From Thalassotalea marina (GTDB taxonomy: Bacteria > Pseudomonadota > Gammaproteobacteria > Enterobacterales > Alteromonadaceae), in the NCBI RefSeq assembly GCF_014656435.1, contig NZ_BNCK01000004.1:248001-312000 (forward strand): a stretch of 64,000 nt of DNA, written 5' to 3'. The notes under the pieces were generated by a model that saw only the letters and a list, made by a program, of their open reading frames with translations, did not search any database and was not told the DNA's origin. Shown here piece after piece: positions 39,184-48,580 of this stretch; position 1 is the stretch's first letter, and each line of letters begins with the position of its first letter. The translations under genes and the position numbers were made by a program.

Positions 39184-39200
39184 ACTTGATAACATCAAGT
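39184..39200 (+). repeat. Hairpin spacer motif before tRNA-fMet copy 2
   Basis: ACTTGAT, loop AAC, ATCAAGT forms a perfect 7-bp stem just upstream of the tRNA. The same hairpin recurs before copies 3 and 4 and may mark RNA processing between units. Confidence 0.6.
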
Positions 39201-39208
39201 CATTCGGA

Positions 39209-39285
<77 letters not shown>

Positions 39286-39320
39286 ACATTTGGTTAAAGC
39301 TAGATAAGTTAAGTGTAAAA

Positions 39321-39388
39321 GCCCTCGGGCTCAGTTCTCTTATAAACTCTAGCAAGGGTCGTCGGTTCAAATTCGGCTCCCGCAACCA
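39321..39388 (+). repeat. Degenerate tRNA-fMet-like repeat d3
   Basis: It shares the anticodon-region insertion with d1 and d2 but keeps a normal tRNA-like 3' part: GTCGTCGGTTCAAAT and then GGCTCCCGCAACCA, close to the functional gene. No matching 5' acceptor strand lies upstream. Confidence 0.82.
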
Positions 39389-39419
39389 ATTTAGGTCTTA
39401 AAAGATACCTTCAAGGCTT

Positions 39420-39436
39420 ACTTGATAATATCAAGT
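39420..39436 (+). repeat. Hairpin spacer motif before tRNA-fMet copy 3
   Basis: Same ACTTGAT/ATCAAGT stem with loop AAT, directly ahead of copy 3. Confidence 0.6.
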
Positions 39437-39444
39437 CATTCGGA

Positions 39445-39521
<77 letters not shown>

Positions 39522-39557
39522 ACATTTTGGTTAAAGCTAGAATAATAGAGTGTAAAA

Positions 39558-39625
39558 GCCCTCGTGCTCAGTTCTCTTATAAATCCTAGCGAAGGTCGTC
39601 GGTTTAAAACCCGCTCCCGCAACCA
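39558..39625 (+). repeat. Degenerate tRNA-fMet-like repeat d4
   Basis: It carries the shared insertion, with CTCGTGCTCAG at the stem start, a drifted T-loop (TTTAAAA) and an intact CTCCCGCAACCA end. It is placed after copy 3, with the same order as copy 2 and d3. Confidence 0.8.
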
Positions 39626-39685
39626 AGTTAGTTAGAATTTTTTCACTAACACATAAAGAAATCAAAAGTATTTCTTTAAAGGCTT

Positions 39686-39702
39686 ACTTGATAATATCAA
39701 GT
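39686..39702 (+). repeat. Hairpin spacer motif before tRNA-fMet copy 4
   Basis: Third occurrence of the ACTTGAT/ATCAAGT stem, with loop AAT, immediately before copy 4. Confidence 0.6.
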
Positions 39703-39710
39703 CATTCGGA

Positions 39711-39787
<77 letters not shown>

Positions 39788-39825
39788 ATCTCCTACAATT
39801 AAATTCAAATTAAACATAAAATAAA

Positions 39826-39892
39826 ACCCTCGGGCTCAGCTCTCTTATAAACCCAGCGAAGTTCATCGGTTTAAATCTGGCTCCCGCAACCA
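39826..39892 (+). repeat. Degenerate tRNA-fMet-like repeat d5
   Basis: It has the anticodon insertion in the variant CAGCTCTCTTATAA, a mutated T-arm, and an intact GGCTCCCGCAACCA end. d5, d6 and d7 share this variant and form a separate sub-family. Confidence 0.8.
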
Positions 39893-39930
39893 ATCTCTAT
39901 GATATCCATTTCATAATTCTCATAAAGAAA

Positions 39931-39997
39931 GCCCTCAGGCTCAGCTCTCTTATAAACCCTGCGAAGGTCATTGGTTTAAATCTGGCTCCCGCAACCA
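39931..39997 (+). repeat. Degenerate tRNA-fMet-like repeat d6
   Basis: Same sub-family as d5, with CTCAGGCTCAGCTC at the stem start and the conserved CCCGCAACCA end. The bases after it repeat the spacer that follows tRNA-fMet copy 4. Confidence 0.8.
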
Positions 39998-40035
39998 ATC
40001 TCCTACAATTAAATTCAAATTAAACATCAAAGAAA

Positions 40036-40102
40036 GCCCTCAGGCTCAGCTCTCTTATAAACCCAGCGAAGTTCATCGGTTTAAATCTGGCTCCCGCAAC
40101 CA
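40036..40102 (+). repeat. Degenerate tRNA-fMet-like repeat d7
   Basis: The last repeat of the series, close to d5 and d6 and ending in CCCGCAACCA. No clear rho-independent terminator is visible between it and the following DUF1653 gene, so array transcripts may run further or end by another means. Confidence 0.8.
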
Positions 40103-40212
40103 ATCTCCAACAATTAAATACACTTTACGTAGTAATTTCCCTTTTTTAGTCTCTATTATTTAATACACAATCATTTTAAAATTATTAAATCTAAATATTT
40201 GTGGATCTATCA

Positions 40213-40416
40213 ATGAAATTGGGACGCTATCAACATTTTAAAGGCAATTACTATCAGGTATTACATATCGCAAAACACAGTGAAACCGAAGAAGAGTTTG
40301 TCGTTTATCAACCAGAATATGGAGAAAGGGATATTTGGATCCGCCCTATTTCCATGTTTAATGAAATCATTGAACGTGAAGGTAAACAGATAAAGCGCTT
40401 TACTTATATCGAGTAA
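40213..40416 (+). CDS. DUF1653 family protein
   Basis: A 67-residue small basic protein with the family signature GRYQHFKGNYYQVL, then VVYQPEY, IWIRP and MFNEI. I chose the ATG at 40213 because the family begins at MKLGRY and GGA lies about 8 bases before it; a GTG in the same frame at 40201 is less likely. Function unknown. It lies just beyond the tRNA-fMet array on the same strand. Confidence 0.87.
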   Translation: MKLGRYQHFKGNYYQVLHIAKHSETEEEFVVYQPEYGERDIWIRPISMFNEIIEREGKQIKRFTYIE

Positions 40417-40508
40417 AGTCAGATTTATAACTTGTATATATTTAATCATAAGCAAACAGACTCTAACCATTGAATTTAAGTTAGATCCTGTTTGCGTATT
40501 AACTAAGT

Positions 40509-40778
40509 TTAACCAATTGAAAAGTGATTATGATTTTGCCAGGGCACCTGCTTAGTTTCGACATTGGTGACTTCTGCTTGCGGCGGTCCCTCATTTAGCC
40601 ACAACAGCATTTTGCTAACACTTTCTTCTTCCCCACATAAAAGTAATTCGACATCTCCATCTGCGAGGTTGTGTGCATAGCCACTTAAGCCATATTCAAT
40701 AGCCATTTGTTGACTTGAGGCACGAAAATACACGCCTTGAACTTTCCCACTTACATGAGCGATATAGCTAACATTCAT
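40509..40778 (-). CDS. yccX: Acylphosphatase
   Basis: The 89-residue enzyme hydrolyses acyl phosphates. The phosphate-binding motif GKVQGVYFR at about 11-19 supplies the catalytic Arg, and the Asn of AHNLADG near 37 completes the site. The length is typical. It is divergent from rlmI, the same neighbourhood seen in E. coli (yccX next to rlmI). Confidence 0.93.
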   Translation of the reverse strand: MNVSYIAHVSGKVQGVYFRASSQQMAIEYGLSGYAHNLADGDVELLLCGEEESVSKMLLWLNEGPPQAEVTNVETKQVPWQNHNHFSIG

Positions 40779-40885
40779 AGGTCAAACTCTCTTATTCTCA
40801 AATTTATAACAAAACGTGATTGCACCTTGTTTTACGATTGACTAAACTCGGCGCAATTTTTATCGCTATCGTTAAGTATAGGCAA

Positions 40886-42076
40886 ATGTCAGCAAGAATT
40901 TATTTAAAAGAAGGTAGAGAAAAGTCTTTACGTCGCAAACATCCATGGGTTTTTTCCAAAGCAGTAAATAAAATCAAAGGAAATCCGATGGTTGGAGATA
41001 CCGTCGATATTTTTGATAGCAAAGAAAAATGGCTAGCTGTTGGTGCATATTCTCCTGATTCACAAATTAGAGTTAGAGTTTGGTCCTTTACGCCAAACAC
41101 ATCAATTGATACTGAATTCTTCAAGGCACGTTTGCGCTCAGCACAACAAAGGCGTGACTGGTTTATCGAGCGTGATCAATTAACCGGATATCGATTAATT
41201 GCGGGTGAGTCCGACGGACTTCCTGGCATTACAATAGATAGATACGACGATATTATCGTTTGTCAGTTACTAAGTGCGGGGGCAGATTTTCATCGTCACT
41301 CTTTGGTCGCTGCGCTAAATGAGTTATACCCTGAATGTTATTTATATGAACGTTCTGATGTCGACGTACGTAAAAAAGAAGGCCTACCGTTAATCACAGG
41401 TTGGTTAGGTAAAGAAAGAGAATCAACTGAAGTTATAATTAAAGAACACGGGATTAACATTCATGTTGATGTAGCTACAGGCCATAAGACAGGCTTTTAC
41501 CTAGATCAACGAGACTCTCGTAAAGCTGCTGGCATTTATGCAAAAGGTAAAAGCGTTTTAAACTGCTTTTCTTATACCGGTACTTTTTCTCTGCACTGTG
41601 TTGCCAATGGCGCTAAACACGTAACTAATGTCGATGTTTCTCAGCAAGCATTAGATCTGGCTAAGCGAAATCATGAACTTAATGATTTATCAACTGACAA
41701 TGTCGACTTTGTTAAAGAAGATGTATTTAAACTATTGCGTCAGTATAAAGCCGAAGGTAAAAAGTTTGACATGATCATTCTTGACCCGCCGAAGTTTGTT
41801 GACTCAAAAGCACAATTAACTAGCGCATGTAGGGGTTACAAAGACATTAATATGATTGCAATGCAAATATTAAACCCTGGCGGAACATTATTAACTTTCT
41901 CATGTTCAGGGTTACTAGAGGCAGGTTTATTTCAAAAAGTAGTCGCTGATGCGGCACTAGATGCTTACAAAAATGTATATTTTGTAGAACGCCTACAACA
42001 AGCAGCAGATCACCCGATATCAAGTAATTATCCAGAAGGCTATTACTTAAAAGGCTTAATTTGTCAGGTGGAGTAA
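40886..42076 (+). CDS. rlmI: 23S rRNA m5C1962 methyltransferase
   Basis: This SAM-dependent enzyme methylates C1962 of 23S rRNA. From the ATG at 40886 the protein is 396 residues and begins [15 protein letters not shown], matching the E. coli RlmI length and start, whereas the longest frame adds 22 unrelated residues. A PUA-like N-terminal region covers about 1-75. The methyltransferase domain has [10 protein letters not shown] near 226 and DPPKF with a downstream SCSGL segment. TATAGG lies before the start. Confidence 0.95.
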   Translation: MSARIYLKEGREKSLRRKHPWVFSKAVNKIKGNPMVGDTVDIFDSKEKWLAVGAYSPDSQIRVRVWSFTPNTSIDTEFFKARLRSAQQRRDWFIERDQLTGYRLIAGESDGLPGITIDRYDDIIVCQLLSAGADFHRHSLVAALNELYPECYLYERSDVDVRKKEGLPLITGWLGKERESTEVIIKEHGINIHVDVATGHKTGFYLDQRDSRKAAGIYAKGKSVLNCFSYTGTFSLHCVANGAKHVTNVDVSQQALDLAKRNHELNDLSTDNVDFVKEDVFKLLRQYKAEGKKFDMIILDPPKFVDSKAQLTSACRGYKDINMIAMQILNPGGTLLTFSCSGLLEAGLFQKVVADAALDAYKNVYFVERLQQAADHPISSNYPEGYYLKGLICQVE

Positions 42077-42092
42077 CTTCGTTACTCCCTTT
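42070..42092 (+). terminator. Possible terminator of rlmI
   Basis: The hairpin GGAGTAAC/GTTACTCC with a 3-base loop overlaps the rlmI stop codon and is followed by CTTTAGTT. The T tract is weak, so this is a modest call. Confidence 0.45.
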
Positions 42093-42106
42093 AGTTAACT
42101 TTAACG

Positions 42107-42409
42107 TTAATCTATCTCGGCAATATTAATTCCAATAAGGTAGTTATCTGGCGTTTCTTCGGTAACACGAACAACCTTCCCCTTTACATCAAGCGGTTGA
42201 ATTGTGTTGCCAGAAGAGTCCATACAAACTCTAACATTGGTATTAATCTCAATGGGATGTGTCATCTCAATGGCCATTCCAGTTGCACTTAAATCTCTGC
42301 ATGTCGCGACTAAAGTACTGTTAATTTCATCGTCTATAATTGTTACGGTAACATCACTGTTTAACATCATACGATAAAAGTTGCGCTTATCGTCATAACT
42401 TACAACCAT
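42107..42409 (-). CDS. PilZ domain protein (c-di-GMP receptor)
   Basis: A 100-residue single-domain PilZ protein. Both binding motifs are intact: RxxxR (R9 to R13, RNFYR) and DxSxxG (D39 to G44, DLSATG), so it should bind cyclic di-GMP. I placed the start at the ATG at 42409, with TTGGAG 5 bases before it; two GTG codons upstream in frame are less likely. It lies alone between rlmI and hrpA. The output partner is unknown; a motility or polysaccharide role would fit the family. Confidence 0.88.
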   Translation of the reverse strand: MVVSYDDKRNFYRMMLNSDVTVTIIDDEINSTLVATCRDLSATGMAIEMTHPIEINTNVRVCMDSSGNTIQPLDVKGKVVRVTEETPDNYLIGINIAEID

Positions 42410-42497
42410 CACCACTCCAATATACTTGATTATTAATCCCTCTACTTTTATACGGGAGCGAATATGTCATGTCAATTAGGATTTACATTGTAAGCGC

Positions 42498-45400
42498 TTA
42501 ACCCGTCAGTTCTTTAATCCTTTGTTTAATGCGCTTAGCCGAGATTGGGTAAGGTGTTTTTAGGTTTTGAGCAAACAAAGAAACACGTAACTCCTCTATC
42601 ATCCACTTTATTTCTACTAGCTGATTTTCTTCAACTTTGTTTCGTTTTGATGCCGCAAGTGCTTGCTTGTATTGCTCAGCTACTTTGTCTATTTCTAAGA
42701 GTTTCAATCTATCTTGATTCGGGTCGATAGCGAGCTTTTCTAAACGACGAACAATAGCCTTTAAATAGCGTTCAATATCTTGGACACGCTCATAGCCAGA
42801 TTCTGTTACAAAGCCCTTAAAAACAAGGGTTGATAGATGCTGTTTTATATCACCTTGCGCTTGGATTAGATTTAACGAGACTTTACCCTTTAGTTTTTTG
42901 TTAATGTCATGACTTAACGACAAAACACGTTCTACTTTAATCGCTAACGCCAACACGGCATCGGCTAGTTCAGCTCGAACAAATTCTTTAGCAGCAATAA
43001 ACTCGGCTTTGTCGCGTGGCTGTTCACCTTGTTGTTTTACTAAATAATGACAAGAAGCCAAAATACAGTCGTTTAATAAATCCTGTATTGAGCCAAACGG
43101 ATTGAAGTACAAACCAAGCTTTGCTTTATTTGGCAACTTTTCTTGTAAATATTTAATTGGTGAAGGAATGTTTAGCAAGATCAAACGTGCAATACCACTT
43201 TGCATCGCTTGCTCAGCTACAAGTTCATCTTCAAACAATTCTATAGCAACTGATTTTTTATGATCAACTACTGCAGGAAATGCTTTTATCGTAAGATTGG
43301 CCACCTTTTTTTCATAGTGTTTGGGCAGCGCATTAAAATCCCAAGTTTGAATATCAGCTCGTTCAATACCTTTGTCAGCCACTTTTTGAATGGATGCTTT
43401 TACTTTACCTTGTAAGGTTTCTTTTAGCTTAATTAAGTCACGACCTTGTGCTATTAACTTCCCTTTTTCATCGACGACCTTAAAATTCATCTTCAAATGT
43501 GCAGGGATTTCAGCGTCAAACCAAGCATCTTCTTCCAACCTAACACCCGTCATACGCAACAGTTGCTTAGCAACAGCCTGCTTAAGCGACACACTACTCA
43601 TTTCAATGGCATCTACACATGCTTGTGCATAATTTGGTGCGGGAACAAAGTTACGGCGTAACGTTTTAGGTAGTGCTTTGATCAGAGCCATTATTAATTC
43701 ATAACGCAATGCCGGAATTTGCCAATCAAACCCTTCATCTTCAACTTGGTTAAGAATACCTATTGGAATATGAACACTGACGCCATCATCGTCTTCACCA
43801 GGTTTAAAATGATAAGTTAGTGGTAAGGTTAGATTATCTTGAGTCCAAAAATCTGGATATTCATGTTTAGTAACCGATTGTGTTGACTCGTTGAGTAAAA
43901 ACTCTCGAGTAAAGTCGAGTAATTTAGGCACTCGTTTTTGTTCTTTTTTCCACCAAGATAAAAAGCTGCGTTGGCAAATTACATTACTCGGTAGCTTTGA
44001 CTCATAAAAGTTGAACAACAGTTCTTCATCCACAAGAAAGTCTTTACGTCTGGCTTTTTGCTCTAACTTTTCGACCTCTTTAATTAGATCACGATTACGA
44101 TTAAAGAAAGCTTCATTGATATTAGCATCTTGGTTGACAAGTGCTTCGCGAATAAAAATATCACGACACGTGGACGGTTCAATTTGGTTAAAATTAACTT
44201 TTCGTTTACCAACGACGATTAGGCCATAAAGCGATACTTGCTCATAAGCCATTACAGCACCCTGCTTTTTCTCCCAGTGAGGTTCGCTGTAGCTTCGTTT
44301 TAATAGGTGCTCAGCCATTGGCTCAATCCAAGTCGCATCTATTTTAGCAACATAACGAGCGAACAAACGGCTAGTTTCAACTAACTCCGCTGCCATTAAC
44401 CATTTAGGTGATTTTTTAGCGACCCCAGAACCAGGGAAGATATAAAAGCGAGAATTTCTCGCTCCTTTATATTCACGGTTTTCATCAAGTTGACCAATAT
44501 GGCTCAATAGCCCAGATAAAATAGCTTGATGTACAGGATCGAAATTAACCTCATCTTTGCTCAAGTCTAAAGAAGTTAACTTTATTTTTTGCTCTTTGAG
44601 CGTCATACAAAGTTGAGCATATATATCTTGCCATTCTCGAATACGAATATACGACAAGTACTCTTTTTGACAGAGTTTCCTAAATTGATTGTTACTTAAA
44701 CTTTTTTGCTGCTCTTTGATATATTGCCAAAGATTCAAGAAACTGATGAAGTCAGATTCTTTATCTTTAAAACGGCTATGTTTTTCATCTGCTGCCTGTT
44801 GTTTTTCGTGCGGTCGTTCTCTTGGATCTTGAATACTTATTGCACTGACAATGACACAAACTTGCTCTAAACAGCCTAAGTCAGTAGCAGTAATGATCAT
44901 TTTAGCTAAGCGAGGATCTACCGGATAAGCGGCAAGCAACCGGCCACTTGGTGAAAGTTTCATTCGCCCTTTATTTGAGGTAACTGCAGCTAACTCTTCA
45001 AGAAGACGAACACCGTCCTTGATATTACGATTATCAGGAGACTGCACAAAAGGAAACTGCTCAATTGAGCCCAAATCTAATGACAACATTTGCAATATTA
45101 CTGTAGCAAGATTGGTCCTTAAAATTTCCGGATCAGTAAATTCAGGACGAGACAGATAATCTTCTTCTGAATACAAACGAATACACACACCTTCTGAGAC
45201 GCGACCACATCGACCTGCACGTTGATTTGCACTTGCTTGAGATATAGGTTCAATGGGCAAACGCTGAACTTTAGTGCGATAACTGTAGCGAGATATCCGA
45301 GCGGTACCTGGATCTATAACGTATTTTATGCCTGGTACAGTTAAAGAAGTTTCTGCAACGTTAGTAGCTAAAACAATATTTCTACCTGTATGTGGTTGAA

Positions 45401-46439
45401 ATATCTTGTTTTGCTCTTGTACGGTTAACCTAGAGTACAAAGGTAATATATGCGTATGAGCGAAATTTTGTTTTTCTAGTGCTGTTGCTGTATCCCGTAT
45501 TTCCCGTTCGCCATTAAGAAACACTAAAATATCACCCATGGGCAGATCTGATAAATCTTCTACCGCATTAATAATACCTGAGATGACATCACTATCTTCT
45601 TCCTGTTCAGATAGTGGTTGATAAATAATATCAACAGGATAGGTACGGCCAGAGACCTCAATAATCGGGATCTCTTTTTCTTGAGTCGGTTGAAAGTGTT
45701 TAGCAAAACGCTGAGGATCAATAGTCGCTGAGGTAATAATGACCTTTAAGTCTGGACGCTTAGGTAAGATTTGTCTTAAGTAACCTAAAATAAAATCGAT
45801 ATTTAGACTGCGCTCATGAGCTTCATCAATAATGATGGTATCGTAGCGTCGCAACAATCTATCGTGTTGCATTTCAGCTAGTAACACACCATCAGTCATA
45901 AGTTTAATATAACTGTTGTCACTCACTTGATCAGTAAACCTAACTTTATAACCGACAAGGTTACCCAATTCACTATCAAGCTCTTCTGCAATTCTGGCAG
46001 CTACTGTACGAGCTGCAATACGTCTTGGTTGTGTATGGCCAATTAAACCATCAATACCACGACCCAGCTGTAAACAAATTTTTGGGATTTGCGTCGTTTT
46101 ACCAGAGCCAGTTTCGCCGGCAATAATAACAACTTGATGTTCGTCGATGGCTTTAGCTATGGTGTCTACATTTTCAGAGACAGGCAAACCGTCTGGGTAA
46201 GTAACTTTAACCGTTTGACTGATTTTTGCTTGTTTAATAGCAATTGATGCATTGATTTGTTTTTCGATGTCAGTTAACACTTTTTGTCTTTTGACATCAT
46301 TTTTGATTTTTTCGAGACCATTTAACCGACTTTTAAACAACGCTTTATCGGCCAGACGCACGTTATTTAGCATGCTAAACAATGCTTTTGAAGTTGTAAC
46401 CTTATTAGAATTTTCAGGGGAAAGTTGATCTGCTGACAA
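42498..46439 (-). CDS. hrpA: DEAH-box ATP-dependent RNA helicase HrpA
   Basis: The 1,313-residue helicase carries GETGSGKT (near 106-113), DEAH (near 201), SATID, RAGRCGR in motif VI, the helicase-associated domain and the long HrpA-specific C-terminal region. E. coli HrpA is of similar size. The start is TTG at 46439; it gives an N-terminus that lines up with E. coli HrpA, and AGAG lies about 6 bases upstream. HrpA is linked to mRNA and ribosome processing in E. coli. It is transcribed alone, with the CBS gene upstream on the same strand. Confidence 0.94.
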   Translation of the reverse strand: MSADQLSPENSNKVTTSKALFSMLNNVRLADKALFKSRLNGLEKIKNDVKRQKVLTDIEKQINASIAIKQAKISQTVKVTYPDGLPVSENVDTIAKAIDEHQVVIIAGETGSGKTTQIPKICLQLGRGIDGLIGHTQPRRIAARTVAARIAEELDSELGNLVGYKVRFTDQVSDNSYIKLMTDGVLLAEMQHDRLLRRYDTIIIDEAHERSLNIDFILGYLRQILPKRPDLKVIITSATIDPQRFAKHFQPTQEKEIPIIEVSGRTYPVDIIYQPLSEQEEDSDVISGIINAVEDLSDLPMGDILVFLNGEREIRDTATALEKQNFAHTHILPLYSRLTVQEQNKIFQPHTGRNIVLATNVAETSLTVPGIKYVIDPGTARISRYSYRTKVQRLPIEPISQASANQRAGRCGRVSEGVCIRLYSEEDYLSRPEFTDPEILRTNLATVILQMLSLDLGSIEQFPFVQSPDNRNIKDGVRLLEELAAVTSNKGRMKLSPSGRLLAAYPVDPRLAKMIITATDLGCLEQVCVIVSAISIQDPRERPHEKQQAADEKHSRFKDKESDFISFLNLWQYIKEQQKSLSNNQFRKLCQKEYLSYIRIREWQDIYAQLCMTLKEQKIKLTSLDLSKDEVNFDPVHQAILSGLLSHIGQLDENREYKGARNSRFYIFPGSGVAKKSPKWLMAAELVETSRLFARYVAKIDATWIEPMAEHLLKRSYSEPHWEKKQGAVMAYEQVSLYGLIVVGKRKVNFNQIEPSTCRDIFIREALVNQDANINEAFFNRNRDLIKEVEKLEQKARRKDFLVDEELLFNFYESKLPSNVICQRSFLSWWKKEQKRVPKLLDFTREFLLNESTQSVTKHEYPDFWTQDNLTLPLTYHFKPGEDDDGVSVHIPIGILNQVEDEGFDWQIPALRYELIMALIKALPKTLRRNFVPAPNYAQACVDAIEMSSVSLKQAVAKQLLRMTGVRLEEDAWFDAEIPAHLKMNFKVVDEKGKLIAQGRDLIKLKETLQGKVKASIQKVADKGIERADIQTWDFNALPKHYEKKVANLTIKAFPAVVDHKKSVAIELFEDELVAEQAMQSGIARLILLNIPSPIKYLQEKLPNKAKLGLYFNPFGSIQDLLNDCILASCHYLVKQQGEQPRDKAEFIAAKEFVRAELADAVLALAIKVERVLSLSHDINKKLKGKVSLNLIQAQGDIKQHLSTLVFKGFVTESGYERVQDIERYLKAIVRRLEKLAIDPNQDRLKLLEIDKVAEQYKQALAASKRNKVEENQLVEIKWMIEELRVSLFAQNLKTPYPISAKRIKQRIKELTG

Positions 46440-46511
46440 AATAAGCTCTAGGAAAAACCAAAAAGCTTATTTTATCAATTAACTAATTTAATACCAAGTG
46501 AGTATTAACGC

Positions 46512-46925
46512 TTAACGAGAAATCCTGCTACGTTGGTGTATATCAATTGCCCTTAAAACGTCGTTACGGCAAATTGTTCCTAACAAATGTCCGTCGTCAT
46601 CAACTACAGGATAAACTTTAGGTTTATTGCCAAGCATTTGTTGCGCTAACTCAACAATACTATCGTAGGGTTTTACTGACAGTACATCTGGGCGCATTAG
46701 ATCAGAAACATCAGACATATGTTCGCCATAGTAACTCGTTTTAAGCATAGTCGCTAACACGTCACTTTCTGATAAAAAACCAACCAATTGCTTTTTATCA
46801 TTAATAACGGGACCACCAATTTGTTTGGTTTTTAAAAACCTCAATGACGCCTCTTCAATTACCATTTCGGGGGCAAAGGTCACAGGATAATGGTTCATAT
46901 AGTCGGAAACTTTCAACGATTCCAT
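46512..46925 (-). CDS. CBS-domain pair protein
   Basis: The 137-residue protein is made of two CBS motifs in tandem: residues 5-60, including GGPVINDKKQLVGFLSESDV, and 70-130, including YPVVDDDGHLLGTICRNDV. Such stand-alone pairs bind adenine nucleotides and regulate other proteins. No partner domain is fused. It lies 72 bases upstream of hrpA on the same strand. The ligand is not determinable. Confidence 0.88.
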   Translation of the reverse strand: MESLKVSDYMNHYPVTFAPEMVIEEASLRFLKTKQIGGPVINDKKQLVGFLSESDVLATMLKTSYYGEHMSDVSDLMRPDVLSVKPYDSIVELAQQMLGNKPKVYPVVDDDGHLLGTICRNDVLRAIDIHQRSRISR

Positions 46926-47022
46926 AAGTTAGCCCTTTTTAACTATTCTTGTACTTTCTCTCTAAGCTTAGTCACAAAGTAAAATTTATTCCCATAAATA
47001 TCATCTTATTATGCAAAAAATT

Positions 47023-47817
47023 TTATCCTTGCTGATATATGAGTTGCAGCGCATGTCCTTGGCTTTGGTTTAGCGTTTTACTTACATCTTTATGCATCGC
47101 TTTAAACACAGAACGTAAATGTGCTTTCAAATGAGTCGTTACCTCTGACACCGGGACTTGCTTTAATACACAAAATATCGCTAAGGCGTATAGCATGTCA
47201 TTCTCCGGCAAAATAGCTTGCCTGTTGGCATGCGGGTTGTAACAAGATCCACACCCGCCCCTAAATTGATAAGCTGTATTGGCAAACATTACGCCAAAGC
47301 CCATGATGCAGCTTAGTACGTCAATCGCTGCTGGGATCATATTTTGCCCCCCAGGCGGTGTACTTTGACTTGCGCGGATCAATACACTTGCCAGCTGCTG
47401 TACCAAAGTTGCAATCATGTCCTGAGGTTGATTAACCTGCGAAGGGTTGTAACCAATTTGAATAATATTAAGGTGATCGGGCAACAAAATCTGACTGTTA
47501 TTGTCACGAAGTTGACCAGAACATCGAATAGTTGGTACTTGATGCCCTTGCCACTGCTGAGGGTTCACTAAAAGAAGCGGCCAGTGTTGCATGTTGCTAT
47601 ATTCAACGGTTTTAGCAAATATATTTTGTGCCATCCCTTCAATGCTATCAACCCGACCAGGGTAATATTTATTATTTGGTAAAACTAAACAAGTGTGTTG
47701 CTGAAATGTTTGATGTCCAAATTCAGTAATAGCCCATGCGACACAATCAAATAACCAAGCTTTGGTATCGGCATCAATTACAGGTTTTGGGGTAAATAGC
47801 GACTTAATTAACTTCAT
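47023..47817 (-). CDS. Unrecognised protein, co-transcribed with creA
   Basis: I do not recognise this 264-residue protein. It has no clear signal peptide or membrane anchor. Visible features are a Trp-rich N-terminal half, a glycine- and cysteine-containing loop FRGGCGSCYNPHANRQ near 185-200, and a hydrophobic segment just before it (IMGFGVMFANTAYQF). The C-terminus is helical with His and Lys. The GCGSC cysteines might bind metal, a guess from spacing. It starts 5 bases after the creA stop, so the two are probably one transcript. Confidence 0.7.
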   Translation of the reverse strand: MKLIKSLFTPKPVIDADTKAWLFDCVAWAITEFGHQTFQQHTCLVLPNNKYYPGRVDSIEGMAQNIFAKTVEYSNMQHWPLLLVNPQQWQGHQVPTIRCSGQLRDNNSQILLPDHLNIIQIGYNPSQVNQPQDMIATLVQQLASVLIRASQSTPPGGQNMIPAAIDVLSCIMGFGVMFANTAYQFRGGCGSCYNPHANRQAILPENDMLYALAIFCVLKQVPVSEVTTHLKAHLRSVFKAMHKDVSKTLNQSQGHALQLIYQQG

Positions 47818-47822
47818 CTTAT

Positions 47823-48296
47823 CTAATTTGCCTCAATTGGCGTTGATAATGCACTCGTGCCATATAGTGGCACCGTTGACAATGAGTGATGGTGACTACC
47901 TGAAGATTCTTTTGTCGAATAAGACAAATAGATCAAAGTTTGATTTTCAGCATCATAGATTCGTCTAACTTTCAAACTCTTAAACAAAATACTTTTAGAC
48001 TCTTTGAATACGACCTCACCATTTTTAGACTTATCAATCGACATGATTTGACTTGCAGTGATGTCTCCTGTTTGACGACAAGCAATGCTCATGTCTGAAG
48101 GATCTGCAAAATCAAGATCTGCTTCAATGTGGCTTATATGGCATGTTACGCCGGGTATCTTTGGGTCTTTTTTAGCGACTACAACAACGTCTTTTGTAGT
48201 AAATAGCCCAAGACTGACTTTGCCTACATCATCAGAACATGCAGATATTAACGTGAAAGTAACTAGCAAAATTGCAGATTTTGTTAAAAATTTCAT
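47823..48296 (-). CDS. creA: CreA family lipoprotein
   Basis: The mature protein matches CreA: GLFTTKDVVVVAKKDPKIPG and DFADPSDMSIACRQTG are strongly conserved segments. The N-terminus ends in ISACSD, a lipobox, so here it may be a lipoprotein rather than a freely secreted protein. I chose the ATG at 48296, which gives a normal signal peptide, over an ATG six codons upstream. The function of CreA is not established. It is followed by the unrecognised gene. Confidence 0.85.
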   Translation of the reverse strand: MKFLTKSAILLVTFTLISACSDDVGKVSLGLFTTKDVVVVAKKDPKIPGVTCHISHIEADLDFADPSDMSIACRQTGDITASQIMSIDKSKNGEVVFKESKSILFKSLKVRRIYDAENQTLIYLSYSTKESSGSHHHSLSTVPLYGTSALSTPIEAN

Positions 48297-48503
48297 GTTG
48301 AGTTTTTCTATCAAAATAATTCTTTAGACTTATAACAGAAGAATAATTACCAAGTAAAATTTTTTAGTCATTTAGTTTCTCGTAATATTCAACAAAAATC
48401 GAGCGTGAAGCAAACTAACACCTTAAGCCAAAAGACGCTTTAATTCTTCCCCAAACAATAATGTAATTTGTTTTTTAGATCTGCACGTAAATATAATGAG
48501 TAA

Positions 48504-48562
48504 CTTAAACAAAAAAGCACACAAGAAGCGGCTCTATATGTGCACTTTAGAGTTTGTTTAAG
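48504..48562 (-). terminator. Nested hairpin downstream of the serine hydrolase gene
   Basis: An outer 10-bp perfect inverted repeat, CTTAAACAAA and TTTGTTTAAG, encloses an inner GCACA/TGTGC stem. On the minus strand the inner stem is followed by six T. It is consistent with an intrinsic terminator of the gene that stops at 48581. The outer repeat is unusually long for that role. Confidence 0.5.
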
Positions 48563-48580
48563 CAAATAAGAATTAAAAGA

